Assembly (NCBI RefSeq): GCF_004519335.1
Contig: NZ_SOZD01000002.1
Coordinates: forward strand, 558,001 to 622,000
Length of the DNA: 64,000 bases
Direction of reading: 5' to 3'
From: Jiella endophytica
Lineage (GTDB): Bacteria > Pseudomonadota > Alphaproteobacteria > Rhizobiales > Rhizobiaceae
Positions 10,382-19,237 of the stretch are shown here, one piece after another (within the stretch, counting starts at the first letter, position 1; the number at the start of each line of letters is the position of its first letter). Made by a program: the position numbers and the translations under genes. The notes beneath the pieces were generated by a model. The model made no database searches. It saw only the letters and a list, made by a program, of their open reading frames with translations, and was not told where the DNA came from.

Positions 10382-11902
10382 GTGCCACTCGAACCGACGC
10401 ATCTGAAAAAAGTCGCCCGGAATTTCGCGAAGCTGGCCGTCGCCGCCGTCGTCGGCACCGGGCTGGCGCTGTCGGCAGTTTCGGCGGCTTCGGCCGCCAA
10501 TCCGAAATATGCCGGCTTCGTCATCGACGCCAACAACGGCAAGGTCCTTTATCAGGACCGTGCCGACGAATATCGCTTTCCGGCCTCGCTCACCAAGATG
10601 ATGACGCTCTACCTCACCTTCGAGGCGCTGAAGAGCGGCAAGCTCCACAAGGACGACAAGATGCCGGTGTCGGCCTATGCCGCCGCCCGGCCGCCCTCGA
10701 AGCTCGGCCTTCGCCCCGGCACGACGCTGACCGTGGACGAGGCGATCAGCTCGCTCGTCACCCGCTCGGCCAATGATGCCGCCGTGGTGCTCGCCGAATA
10801 CCAGGCCGGCTCCGAGGCCGCCTTCGCCCGCCGGATGACGGACAAGGCCCATCGTCTCGGCATGAGCCGTACCGAATTTCGCAACGCCAACGGCCTGCCG
10901 AATTCCGACCAGCACACCACCGCCCGCGACATGGCGACGCTCGGCATCGCGCTGCGCGAGCATTTCCCGCAATATTACGACTACTTCTCGATCCGTTCGT
11001 ATAATTTCCGCGGCCACCGGATCGGCAATCACAACCGGGTGCTGAACCGCTACAAGGGCGTCGACGGCATCAAGACCGGCTACATCAACGCCTCCGGCTT
11101 CAACCTCGTCACCTCGGTGAAGACCGACGGCAAGAGCGTCGTCGCGGTGGTCTTCGGCGGCACCTCCGGGCGCTCGCGCGACGACCACATGGTCGACCTC
11201 CTGAAGCGCTACATGCCGAGCGCCAGCCGCCGCGACACCGGCCCGCTGATCGCCGCGCAGCCCAATCCCAACGTCCAGATCGCCTCGGCCGAGGTGGAGC
11301 TGCCGAAGCGTGGGCCGATCCCCGACTTCCGGCCGGGAGAGGGCGGCATCTCGATCAACGACCGGATCGCCATGGCCTATGGCAGCGATTCCGGCGATGC
11401 GATCGCGGCGCGCATGCCGACGCCGACGGCGCGTCCGCTGATGGGCCGCGATGCGATTCGCGCCGCCCTGGTCGAGGAGCGTCCCGCCGTCTCCAGCGCC
11501 GCTGCGGCGATCCTGCCGCTCGCCCGTCCGGCTGCCGATCGCGGCACGCCCCGTCCGGCCGCCTCGCTGATGCGCGAGGCCAGCATCGACGGCTCGGCCA
11601 CCGGTTCGATCGATCGCGACACCGCCGCCGAGGTCGTCCAGGCGCCGACGCCGAGGTCGCCCTGGGTGGTGCAGATCGCCGCGACCGAAACGGTCTCCCA
11701 GGCGATGACCATGCTGAAGAAGGCCAAGGGTGCCGCCGGCTCGCAGCTGGCCGAGGCAGAGCCCTTCACCGAAAGCGTCGCCACCGGCGGCAGCACGCTC
11801 TACCGGGCCCGGTTCGCCGGTTTCGGCAGCAAGGACGAGGCGTGGAAAGCCTGCGCCGCGCTGAAGCGCAGCTCCTACAACTGCTACGCCGTCGCCAACT
11901 GA
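10382..11902 (+). CDS. D-alanyl-D-alanine carboxypeptidase (peptidase S11) with SPOR-like C-terminal domain
   Basis: Periplasmic penicillin-binding protein trimming stem peptides of peptidoglycan. The three S11 motifs are intact: SLTK with nucleophile Ser69 and Lys72, SAN at 129-131, and KTG at 231-233. A signal peptide ends in SAASA near residue 36. After the catalytic domain comes a Pro/Ala/Arg-rich linker (about 290-420) and a C-terminal SPOR-like domain starting PWVVQIAATET, which would bind denuded septal glycan. GTG 10382 is preferred because GAAGAG lies 8 nt upstream and the 22 codons from ATG 10316 have atypical third positions. Confidence 0.9.
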   Translation: MPLEPTHLKKVARNFAKLAVAAVVGTGLALSAVSAASAANPKYAGFVIDANNGKVLYQDRADEYRFPASLTKMMTLYLTFEALKSGKLHKDDKMPVSAYAAARPPSKLGLRPGTTLTVDEAISSLVTRSANDAAVVLAEYQAGSEAAFARRMTDKAHRLGMSRTEFRNANGLPNSDQHTTARDMATLGIALREHFPQYYDYFSIRSYNFRGHRIGNHNRVLNRYKGVDGIKTGYINASGFNLVTSVKTDGKSVVAVVFGGTSGRSRDDHMVDLLKRYMPSASRRDTGPLIAAQPNPNVQIASAEVELPKRGPIPDFRPGEGGISINDRIAMAYGSDSGDAIAARMPTPTARPLMGRDAIRAALVEERPAVSSAAAAILPLARPAADRGTPRPAASLMREASIDGSATGSIDRDTAAEVVQAPTPRSPWVVQIAATETVSQAMTMLKKAKGAAGSQLAEAEPFTESVATGGSTLYRARFAGFGSKDEAWKACAALKRSSYNCYAVAN

Positions 11903-11950
11903 TGACGGCGCCGCCGGTCGGCGGATGATGCAAGACCTTTGATGAATGGC

Positions 11951-11969
11951 GCGGGGCATGACGCCCCGC
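11951..11969 (+). terminator. hairpin after the carboxypeptidase gene
   Basis: Stem GCGGGGC (11951-11957) / GCCCCGC (11963-11969) with a 5-nt loop, 48 nt after the stop codon. No T-run follows, so termination is probable rather than certain. The rest of the 11903-12219 gap shows no credible gene. Confidence 0.5.
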
Positions 11970-12219
11970 CTGGAGCAGCGCGCATGTCGGCAGGGATGAC
12001 CTGCCGGCTGAACAAGCGGACTCCGTCGACCGGTCGCACGGCATGACGCCGCAAATCCGGAAAATGCGCGATCTTCACCGGCCGCCGGAACGGCGGACGC
12101 CCATGGGGGTGGGCTCAATCGGTAAAGAGGCGTTTGGGTGGCCGATTGCGCCCGACTGTTCCGGCGGCGGTACCGTCACTTGACGGCCGCCACCCTGTAT
12201 CGAGTTCCGAGGGGAAGTC

Positions 12220-12489
12220 ATGTCGATCGAGAACCAGCATCTCAACGCTGCGACCCGCAACGGCCAGTGGCCGGAGGCGATCCCAGCCGGCGTCCATCCC
12301 CTGCAGCAGGCGGCCCTGCGCCTCGGCGAGGCCCGCGACGGCCGTTCGCGGATGAAGGCCAAGGAGCTGGTCGGCCTGCTCCTGTCCTACGGCGCCCGGG
12401 CCTGGCGCGCCTCCCAGCCGGTGAGCCATACGCGGCTGCGCACCGTCGCGCCCAATGGCCGGGTCGCCGTGCGCATGCGGTTCAACTGA
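12220..12489 (+). CDS. hypothetical protein, 89 aa
   Basis: Not recognised. The frame starts with ATG 12220 after a good GAGGGGAAG ribosome-binding site, has the G/C-rich third positions of its neighbours, and encodes a soluble, arginine-rich protein (MKAKELVGLLLSYG is its most helix-like part; the end VAVRMRFN is basic). It is convergent with the DUF1489 gene, and both share a hairpin that overlaps the stop codons. Confidence 0.65.
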   Translation: MSIENQHLNAATRNGQWPEAIPAGVHPLQQAALRLGEARDGRSRMKAKELVGLLLSYGARAWRASQPVSHTRLRTVAPNGRVAVRMRFN

Positions 12490-12526
12490 GGACGGCCTGC
12501 CCGATCCGGGCCAGGGCCGGGCTCAG
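12486..12526. terminator. bidirectional hairpin between convergent genes
   Basis: CTGAG (12486-12490) pairs with CTCAG (12522-12526), and the inside continues as GGCC and GCCCG paired with CGGGC and GGCC around a short loop. The hairpin includes the stop codons of both converging genes, a compact shared terminator. Confidence 0.55.
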
Positions 12527-12948
12527 ATGACGCCGAGTTCCTGAAGGGCGATCGAGAGTTCCGGCGGCAGACCGTCGCCGGCCTCGCCGAAGGCGCCGAG
12601 ATCGGCCGGCGCGTCTTCCTGCTTGAGGTAGCGCCAGCCCTGGAACGGCCGTTTCGGCTGCTGCCGGGTGAGAACGAGTTGCCGATCGAGCATGATGCGG
12701 CAGCGGCCGATGCCGCCCTCGTCGGTAAACGGCTCGATCCCGGTGATTGCCTGGCGGGCCTGGACGCTGCCGCGAATCACCCAGTAGAGCGAACCGCCGC
12801 GCATCAACTCGTCGACGCGCTTCGGCACCATGCGGGTGACGTGCCAGTAGTCCGTCGCGCCGGACATCGCCAGGCGATGGTCGATATGCGCGGCGAGATC
12901 CGGCGCGCTCTCGGCACCGACGCAGAGCTTGAGCAGATGAAGAGCCAT
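12523..12948 (-). CDS. DUF1489 family protein
   Basis: A 141-residue member of the alphaproteobacterial DUF1489 family, function unknown. The start MALHLLKLCVGAES is diagnostic, followed by WHVTRMVPKRVDELM, GSLYWVIRG, an ARQAITGIEPF segment and RPFQGWRYL. ATG 12948 is used; longer frames upstream are not conserved-looking. Soluble, no signal peptide. Confidence 0.88.
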   Translation of the reverse strand: MALHLLKLCVGAESAPDLAAHIDHRLAMSGATDYWHVTRMVPKRVDELMRGGSLYWVIRGSVQARQAITGIEPFTDEGGIGRCRIMLDRQLVLTRQQPKRPFQGWRYLKQEDAPADLGAFGEAGDGLPPELSIALQELGVI

Positions 12949-13178
12949 CGCGGAACTCTGGCGAAGTCCGTCGCTGGAGCCAAGGGGCGATCGCCACGAT
13001 GCCCCGATGATCCCCATCAACGATCGCGGCGCTGCCCGCGGGACGATCGTCCGCGGGCAACAGCCGACGAGAAGACGGCCCACCGCGAAGAGCACGCCGC
13101 TACCATTCGATCGTCAATGAGAAGAAATCGCCCGGGGCAGTGCCGCGGGTCTTTGGTCTTTCCCGTGCCCTCGCCAGG

Positions 13179-13304
13179 TCAGTTCGCGGCGATCGCGACC
13201 TTGTCGGCGTTGGTGCAGAGGAAACCGAGCATCATGCAGGCTGTGAAGATCGCAACCGTCCACACGGTCACGCCCCAGCACGACTTTCGTACGCTGTCAT
13301 CCAT
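13179..13304 (-). CDS. small single-span membrane protein, 41 aa
   Basis: Short frame from ATG 13304 reading MDDSVRKSCWGV, then a hydrophobic stretch VWTVAIFTACMMLGFL (about residues 14-29) and a polar end TNADKVAIAAN. The lysine/arginine before and acidic residues after the span suggest a type of small inner-membrane protein. An AGGA lies about 13 nt upstream, a weak ribosome-binding site. Three cysteines (9, 23, 30) are notable for its size. Not recognised as a known family. Confidence 0.45.
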   Translation of the reverse strand: MDDSVRKSCWGVTVWTVAIFTACMMLGFLCTNADKVAIAAN

Positions 13305-13660
13305 GATCAGAAGATGTCCTGAACCCCGAAATTCCGCCCCCGCGTCCACTCCCCCGGACCACGAGAACGCGCGTTAATTATCGCTTAACACGGACCGCTA
13401 CAAGCGGGTGCCGCATTAATTTTCCAAAGGTGTCGCATGGCTGCCTTGCATCGAGCTTAACCGTCTCGAAGCCAACGCCGTCCAGCCTCCCTCCCCTGCT
13501 GCCAACGCCCGCAGACCGCCGTCGTGCCCGCGCGTCTCGCCGCCGGGCGAAGGATGCGGACCGGCCGGATTTCCACGGCAGCCGCTTCGATGCCACACTG
13601 CCCGAGACCCCGATCCGCCTCGACGCAGAAAGGGCCGAAGCCGCAACCGGACGATCAGTC
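13305..13660. other. intergenic region upstream of DUF599 gene
   Basis: About 350 nt without a supported gene. It holds relatively AT-rich stretches (for example GCGTTAATTATCGCTTAAC near 13371-13389) that probably include the promoter of the DUF599 gene, but no -35/-10 pair stands out. Confidence 0.4.
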
Positions 13661-14344
13661 ATGACCCTTGCCGCCGCAGACATCATCGCCGTCATCGTCT
13701 TCGTCTCGGCCTGGGTCGTCTACAATTTCTTCGTCGAACGCCATGCGCGCGGCGGGACCGGCCTTTCCGGCGCCATGAACCTGCAGCGCGCCGCCTGGAT
13801 GCGGACCATGCTCAGCCGCGACTTCCGGATGATCGACACGGCGATTCTCGCCGGGCTGCAGCAGGGAACGGCCTTCTTCGCCTCCGGCTGCATCTTTGCC
13901 ATCGGCGGCTGCTTCGCCCTTCTCGGCGCGGCCGAGCGGATCTCGGCGATCGCCGCCGACCTGCCGCTGTCGGGCGGGCTCGACAAGCCGCTGGTCGAAC
14001 TGAAGCTGCTCGGGCTGGTGGTGATCTTCTCCTACGCCTTCTTCAAGTTCGGCTGGGCCTACCGGCTGTTCAACTATTGCTCGATCGTCATCGGCGCCGT
14101 CCCGATGCCGAAGGAGGCGGCGAAGGATCCAGCAGGTGCCGAGCAGGCCATCGAGCGGGCGATCGGGCTCAACCAGATCGCCGGCCACCACTTCAATGCC
14201 GGTCTGCGGGCGGTGTTCTTCTCCCTCGCCTATCTCGGCTGGCTGCTCGGGCCCCTCGTCCTGATCGCCTCGACCGCCCTCGTCGTCGCCATTCTCCTGA
14301 ACCGGCAGTTCCGCTCTCCGGCCCAGCAGATCGTCTCGAACTGA
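13661..14344 (+). CDS. DUF599 family membrane protein
   Basis: Inner-membrane protein of 227 aa, function unknown. Hydrophobic segments are at about 7-25, 68-90, 115-135 and 185-215. Family motifs present include WVVYNFFVERHARG, MNLQRAAWMRTML, RDFRMIDTAILAGLQQG and the C-terminal HHFNAGLRAVFFSLAY. ATG 13661 matches the usual family start; the longer frame from 13430 adds a non-conserved basic stretch. Confidence 0.87.
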   Translation: MTLAAADIIAVIVFVSAWVVYNFFVERHARGGTGLSGAMNLQRAAWMRTMLSRDFRMIDTAILAGLQQGTAFFASGCIFAIGGCFALLGAAERISAIAADLPLSGGLDKPLVELKLLGLVVIFSYAFFKFGWAYRLFNYCSIVIGAVPMPKEAAKDPAGAEQAIERAIGLNQIAGHHFNAGLRAVFFSLAYLGWLLGPLVLIASTALVVAILLNRQFRSPAQQIVSN

Positions 14345-14355
14345 CGGGACTGGAC

Positions 14356-15156
14356 CTATGGAGCCGGAAACAGCGCGTCGGTGCGGCCCTGCAGCCGGTA
14401 GGCGAGAAGGCCGAGATATTCCCGGATCGCAAAATGCACCTTCTCGACATTGCGGATGCTCGCCGAGGAGGGCTGCCAGACCGTCGCGCCGCCGGGCGTG
14501 CGGTAATCGACGGGATAGGGCAGCACGGAAAAGCCGGCCTTGCGGAAGCAGCCGACCGCCCTCGGCAAGTGAAAGGCCGACGTGACGAGCAGCCATGTCT
14601 CGCCCGGTCTGGGATCGGCGAGTTCCTTCGAATAGACGGCGTTCTCGAAGGTGTCGCGGGCCCGCGCGTCGAGGATCAGCCGGTCGCGTGGCAGGCCAGC
14701 GCCGACGAAGAACGCCTCGGCCGATTCGGTTTCCGGCACGTCCTCGGCGAAAATCGACGCATCGCCGCCGGAGAAGATCACCTTCGCCTGCGGATAGCGC
14801 CGCGCGAGGAGCAGCGCCTCGGTCGCGCGGTCAGCCGCCTCGTTGAACTCCGCGCCGCCGCGTGTGCGGGCGATACGCGTGTCGAAGGCGCCGCCGAGAA
14901 CGACGATGCCGGCGACATTCTCAGGCAGTTCCGTCCGCGGAAAGCGATTTTCCAGCGACGCCATCATCAACAGGCCGAGGGGGCTGAGGCTGACGACGGC
15001 AAGCGCGACGATGGCAAGCGCGACGAGGCCCGCGCCGAGCCGCCGCCAGGCGAGCCATCTGAGAGCGAGGCCGAGCAGTATGAGGAGGAGAATGGCGACG
15101 AGGGGCTGGACCAGGAGCCAGCCGATCTTGGCGACGTAGAAGAACAGGAAATTCAC
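14356..15156 (-). CDS. YdcF family protein (DUF218, ElyC/SanA-like)
   Basis: A 266-residue envelope protein with two N-terminal membrane helices (about 5-30 and 42-68) and a DUF218 domain: VAGIVVLGGAF, KVIFSGGDAS, the ESAEAFFVGAGLP segment, DTFENAVYSKEL and WLLVTSAFHLPRAVGCF. ElyC relatives act in envelope polysaccharide or undecaprenyl metabolism; the exact role is unknown. GTG 15156 is the apparent start. Same strand as the MscS gene 115 nt upstream. Confidence 0.88.
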   Translation of the reverse strand: MNFLFFYVAKIGWLLVQPLVAILLLILLGLALRWLAWRRLGAGLVALAIVALAVVSLSPLGLLMMASLENRFPRTELPENVAGIVVLGGAFDTRIARTRGGAEFNEAADRATEALLLARRYPQAKVIFSGGDASIFAEDVPETESAEAFFVGAGLPRDRLILDARARDTFENAVYSKELADPRPGETWLLVTSAFHLPRAVGCFRKAGFSVLPYPVDYRTPGGATVWQPSSASIRNVEKVHFAIREYLGLLAYRLQGRTDALFPAP

Positions 15157-15271
15157 TCCGGATAGACAGACGCCGCGCCGGCGCGGGTTGAGCGAGCATA
15201 GCTTTCCGGCCGCTCGGCCACGAGAGGCACAGGGACATGCCGCCCTTGCCGGCCGATCCGCCTCGCCGCTG

Positions 15272-16693
15272 TCAGTTCGTCTTTGCAGGAGACTTCATCG
15301 GCGCCGGTCCTTCGACGGCAGGCTCGGCCGCCTGGCGGCGCGCCTTTCTCGTCTCGACGCTTTCGGTGCCACCGCCCGGTGCCGTCTCGGCCGCCGGCTC
15401 GGCCAGCGTCACTGGCGTCTTCATCAGGATCTCACGATGCGGGAACGGAATGCCGATGCCGTTCGCCTTGAAGGCATCCCACAGCGCCAGGAACACCTCA
15501 CCCTTGACGTTGGTGAGGCCCGCCGGCGGGTCCTTGATCCAGAAGCGGACGACGAAGTCGAGCGAGGAATCGCCGAAGCCGGTCAGCCAGCAGACCACCG
15601 GCTTGTCGGAAACCACCCTTCCGACCGAGGTGGTGGCCTCCTTCGCGATGCGGATCACCTCGTGGGGGTTGGAATCGTAGGAGACGCCGAAGGTGACGTC
15701 GATTCTGACGAGGTCGTTGGAGAACGACCAGTTGATCACCTGGTTGGTGATGAAGTCCTCGTTGGGGATCAGATATTCCCGGCCGTCGCGGGTGATAACC
15801 GAGACGAATCGCGCCCGCAGCTCGCGGATCCAGCCGAAGGTCTCGCCGAGCGAGATCGTGTCGCCCGGCTTGATCGAGCGGTCTGTGAGAATGATGATCC
15901 CCGAGATGAAGTTCGAGACAACCTTCTGCAGGCCGAAGCCGAGGCCGACGCCGAGCGCACCGGACAACACCGTCAGCGCCGTGAGGTCGACGCCGACCGC
16001 GGCGAGCCCGACGACGCAGGCGACGAAGACCAGCCCGACCTTGAGGAGCTTGCCGATCAGTACGCGCAGCGCCGGCGTCAGCTCCTCGCTGCGCTTGATC
16101 CGCGTGTCGAGAAAATTGCCGGCGATCGAGGCGAGCCAGAGGGTGAGGACGAGAACGACGACGGCCTTGATGACGAGCAGCGCCGAAATCCGCGAGCTGC
16201 CGATGTCGATGGCGGTGGCGTCGAGGGCCTTCGAGACGGGCGCCGTGAGATCGAGGATCGACAGGGCCGCGACGATCCAGGCGCAGGCGGCGATGATCCG
16301 CGCCGCGAGCTTGTTGCGGACGATCCGCGAGGCGACCGAGATCACCAGATAGGCGAGCGCCAGGTTGAAGACGACGGAGATGATCGAGGAACGCGGCCCG
16401 CCGGCGGCGCTGTCGAAGAGGGTGAGCAGCCAGAGGCAGAACACGAAATAGACGAGCTTCATCCGCCGGCGGATCGCGACGATGATGCGCAAGAGGCTGG
16501 GCGCCGCGCGGATCCTGCGGGCCTGGGCCTCGATGGCGCCGCGGGTCAGGCGGTCGAGGACGATGGCGAGGAGGGCCGCGACGGCGATCGCCGCAACCTG
16601 CGCCAGCGACGAGGGCTGATAGAAGAAGGCGAGCGCCGAGGCCGCCCAATCGGAGGCTTCGCCGCCGATCCGCCGCAGCGTCGCCTCGTCCAT
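15272..16693 (-). CDS. MscS family mechanosensitive ion channel
   Basis: A 473-residue channel with several N-terminal membrane helices (about 15-35, 65-85, 95-120, 130-150, 170-195), then the pore helix region TVLSGALGVGLGFGLQKVVSNFISGI and the MscS beta-domain GDTISLGETFGWIRELRARFVSV with the IPNEDFI motif. A Pro/Ala/Glu-rich cytoplasmic tail follows. ATG 16693 overlaps the stop codon of the aldo/keto reductase by one base (TGATG), showing translational coupling. Expected to release solutes on hypo-osmotic shock. Confidence 0.92.
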   Translation of the reverse strand: MDEATLRRIGGEASDWAASALAFFYQPSSLAQVAAIAVAALLAIVLDRLTRGAIEAQARRIRAAPSLLRIIVAIRRRMKLVYFVFCLWLLTLFDSAAGGPRSSIISVVFNLALAYLVISVASRIVRNKLAARIIAACAWIVAALSILDLTAPVSKALDATAIDIGSSRISALLVIKAVVVLVLTLWLASIAGNFLDTRIKRSEELTPALRVLIGKLLKVGLVFVACVVGLAAVGVDLTALTVLSGALGVGLGFGLQKVVSNFISGIIILTDRSIKPGDTISLGETFGWIRELRARFVSVITRDGREYLIPNEDFITNQVINWSFSNDLVRIDVTFGVSYDSNPHEVIRIAKEATTSVGRVVSDKPVVCWLTGFGDSSLDFVVRFWIKDPPAGLTNVKGEVFLALWDAFKANGIGIPFPHREILMKTPVTLAEPAAETAPGGGTESVETRKARRQAAEPAVEGPAPMKSPAKTN

Positions 16694-17523
16694 CAGGCGC
16701 GATCCCAGTTCGGTGCGAAGGAGGGGTCGACGAGCCGCTCGTTGCGGCGGGTGAGAGCGGAGATCGCCGCCTGTTCGTCCTTGGACAGCTCGAAGTCGAA
16801 GATCGCCAGATTCTCCTTCAGACGTTCCGGCTTCGACGTGCGGGGGATCGCCCCGACGCCGTCCTGCTCGATCTCCCATCGAAGGACGATCTGCGCCGGC
16901 GACTTGCCGTGACGCTCGGCGGCACTGCGGATCACCGGGTGGTTCAGCACCTCGCCGCCGCGGCCGATCGGCGAATAGGCGACGAGACCCATCTCATGGC
17001 GCCGGCAGGCCGAAAGCACCTCCGCCTGTGACAGGAAGGGATGATATTCGACCTGATTGCAGACCAGCGGGTGTGAGGCCATCGCCGAGGCCTCGTCGAG
17101 GAGCGTAGAGGTGAAATTGGCGACGCCGACATGTCTCGTCAGGCCGTCGTCGACGGTCAGGCGGAGGGCGTCGATCGATTCCTCGAGGGCGATGTCGGGA
17201 TTGGGCCAGTGGATCAGGATGAGATCGACTGGGCCGATGCCAATCCTCTCCACCGACTGGCGCGCGGCGGCCGCAAGGTCCGCCTCGGCGAGGTCCGTCC
17301 ACCAGACCTTGGTGGTGACGAAAAGCTCGTCCCTGGCGATGCCGCTCTTGCGGATGCCTTCGCCGACTTCGGTCTCGTTGCCGTACATCCGGGCAGTATC
17401 GATATGGCGATAGCCGGCGTCGATGGCCCGCGCCACCATGTCGACGCAGGCGCCGCCCTCCAGCGTGTAGGTGCCGAGACCGATGGCCGGAATGCGCGCC
17501 GTGCCGGCTTCGATGAATTTCAT
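16693..17523 (-). CDS. aldo/keto reductase
   Basis: NADPH-dependent carbonyl reductase of the AKR superfamily, 276 aa. The catalytic tetrad is visible: Asp in RHIDTARMYGNE (Asp and Tyr), Lys in VTTKVWW and His in LILIHWPNP. The cofactor end carries IPRTSKPERLKENL. The start MKFIEAGTARIPAIGLGTY at ATG 17523 has GGAGAG upstream; longer versions are not supported. Coupled to the downstream MscS gene. The physiological aldehyde or ketone is unknown. Confidence 0.93.
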   Translation of the reverse strand: MKFIEAGTARIPAIGLGTYTLEGGACVDMVARAIDAGYRHIDTARMYGNETEVGEGIRKSGIARDELFVTTKVWWTDLAEADLAAAARQSVERIGIGPVDLILIHWPNPDIALEESIDALRLTVDDGLTRHVGVANFTSTLLDEASAMASHPLVCNQVEYHPFLSQAEVLSACRRHEMGLVAYSPIGRGGEVLNHPVIRSAAERHGKSPAQIVLRWEIEQDGVGAIPRTSKPERLKENLAIFDFELSKDEQAAISALTRRNERLVDPSFAPNWDRA

Positions 17524-17729
17524 GGGTCTGTCTCTCCTGTCCTCGCCGGAGGCCTTTCCGACGCAGCGTGACAAGGAGAAATAGGCACGCGCCGATGCGT
17601 TCCATCGGGACGGCGCGGCGAAGGTCGCCGCAGGTCCGCTTCGCGGCCCTCACTCGATCGGCAACGCAGCGTCGCTTTCTTCGGGCGGCGGGACGCTGTA
17701 GAGGCTCGCGCACCTTGAAGGGAGTTCGC

Positions 17730-18689
17730 GTGTCCGAAAGCGTCAACCCGACGGCCCGGGGCCGGGTCGCCATCATCGACATCGCGCGGGCGCTCGCCAT
17801 CGTCGCGATGGCGATCTACCACTTCACCTGGGATCTGGAACATTTCTCCTATGTCGAGGAGGGGCTGACGGGCCATGGCGGCTGGCGGATCTTCGCCCGC
17901 TGCATCGCCTCGAGCTTCCTGTTCCTCGTCGGCTTCTCGCTGGTGCTCGCCCATGGCAGGGAGATCCGCTGGCGAAAATTCCTGGTCCGGCTCGGCCAGA
18001 TCTGCGCCGGCGCCCTGGCGGTGACCGTCGCGACCCTCTTTGCGACGCCGAACAGCTTCGTCTTCTTCGGCATCCTCCACCATATCGCCCTCGCCAGCCT
18101 GCTCGGGCTCGCCTTCCTGCGTCTGCCGGCTCTGCTCACGGCCGCTTGCGGCATCGTCGTCGTCGCCGCACCGAGCTTCGTCACGCTGCCCGGCTTCGAC
18201 AGCCGCTGGCTCGCCTGGATCGGCTGGTTCAGCGACAAGATGCCGCTGTCCAACGACCTCGTGCCGATCTTTCCCTTCTTCGGTGCCGTGCTGATCGGGA
18301 TTGCCGCAGGCCGCATCGCCGTCGATCGCGGTTTGATCGCAATAATGCGCGGCTGGAACGACAGGCTGGCGCGGCTGCGGCCGCTGGAATTCGCCGGCCG
18401 GCACGCGCTGATCATCTATCTCCTGCACCAGCCGCTGCTCTACGGCCTCGTCGCCTCCTTCGCGCTCATCGCGCCGCCGGACCGCGATGCGATCTTCGCC
18501 GGCGACTGCAACAAGGCCTGCCTCGCGAGCCAGGACGCCGCCTTCTGCGCGAAATACTGCGGCTGCGCGGAAAAGCGGCTGAAGGAGGACGGCCTGTTCG
18601 ACGCGCTGATGAAGAACGACGCAGGGGAGGGCGAGATGACCCGCATCCGGCAGATCACCACGGCCTGCAGCTTCGAGGCGGGGCAGTAA
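17730..18689 (+). CDS. DUF1624 / heparan-alpha-glucosaminide N-acetyltransferase-like membrane protein
   Basis: Multispanning acyltransferase-3-like membrane protein of 319 aa. It opens with RVAIIDIARALAIVAMAIYHFTWD, the conserved RxxxxDxxRGxAI..M...H-type start of the family, and has about eight hydrophobic spans, closing with HALIIYLLHQPLLYG. Beyond the last span is a hydrophilic Cys-rich tail (about 255-319) with CNKAC, CAKYCGC and a last Cys near the end. GTG 17730 follows GGGAG; ORF extension upstream to 17568 is Arg-rich and rejected. Divergent from the aldo/keto reductase. Confidence 0.85.
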   Translation: MSESVNPTARGRVAIIDIARALAIVAMAIYHFTWDLEHFSYVEEGLTGHGGWRIFARCIASSFLFLVGFSLVLAHGREIRWRKFLVRLGQICAGALAVTVATLFATPNSFVFFGILHHIALASLLGLAFLRLPALLTAACGIVVVAAPSFVTLPGFDSRWLAWIGWFSDKMPLSNDLVPIFPFFGAVLIGIAAGRIAVDRGLIAIMRGWNDRLARLRPLEFAGRHALIIYLLHQPLLYGLVASFALIAPPDRDAIFAGDCNKACLASQDAAFCAKYCGCAEKRLKEDGLFDALMKNDAGEGEMTRIRQITTACSFEAGQ

Positions 18690-18722
18690 CGCCCCGCAAG
18701 GGGCCGGCGGTCGCCGCTGCCG

Positions 18723-19124
18723 TCAGCCGGAGCGCGAGGTCTGGCCGACGCCGAGTTCGGCCATGCGGGTGAGGCAGGCCTCTTCGGCGGCGTCGAGCTC
18801 GCCCAGCATGTCCTCGATGTCGCGCCGCTTCTGTTCGAGCTCGGCGCGCCGCTCGGCGACCCTGCGCAGGATCGCCCTCAGCTGTCCCGCCTCGCCGGGA
18901 GGCTCGCGATACATCTGGACGATCTCGCGGATCTCCGAGATCGCGAAGCCGAGCCGCTTGCCGCGCAGGATGTTCCTCAGCAGCTGGCGGTCGGAGGGAC
19001 GGAACAGCCGCGTGCGGCCGCGCCGGATCGGATGGATGAGGCCTTCGTCCTCGTAGAAACGGATGGTCCTCGTCGAGATGCCGAATTCGCGCGTCAGCTC
19101 GGTGATGGTGTAGTGTTCCCGCAT
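18723..19124 (-). CDS. MerR family transcriptional regulator, LiuR-like
   Basis: A 133-residue MerR regulator with winged HTH REHYTITELTREFGISTRTI, RFYEDEGLIHP and a coiled-coil from about residue 75. It has no cysteine metal-binding loop of MerR/CueR type (a single Cys near the end), and closely resembles LiuR-class proteins that control branched-chain acyl-CoA catabolism. ATG 19124 is preceded by GGGGA; ATG 19160 is an alternative. No liu genes are in the window, so its targets lie elsewhere. Confidence 0.85.
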   Translation of the reverse strand: MREHYTITELTREFGISTRTIRFYEDEGLIHPIRRGRTRLFRPSDRQLLRNILRGKRLGFAISEIREIVQMYREPPGEAGQLRAILRRVAERRAELEQKRRDIEDMLGELDAAEEACLTRMAELGVGQTSRSG

Positions 19125-19170
19125 GGTTCCCCGGCTGCAGTCGTGCCCAACTGCATGCATGGCTCACGCC

Positions 19171-19185
19171 TTACGTAAAAGTCAA
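19171..19185 (-). promoter_or_regulatory. candidate MerR/LiuR-type operator upstream of the MerR gene
   Basis: The minus strand reads TTGACTTTTACGTAA at 19171-19185, about 47 nt upstream of the MerR start. LiuR boxes described in proteobacteria have the form TTTACGT followed by a TCAA half or its complement, so this could be an autoregulatory site; it also supplies a TTGACT -35-like hexamer. The rest of the 19125-19237 gap is unremarkable. Confidence 0.4.
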
Positions 19186-19237
19186 TTCGCTGGAGCAATA
19201 TGAGGCATGCGGTTGCAGCGTGGTGAACAAGGCGCCA

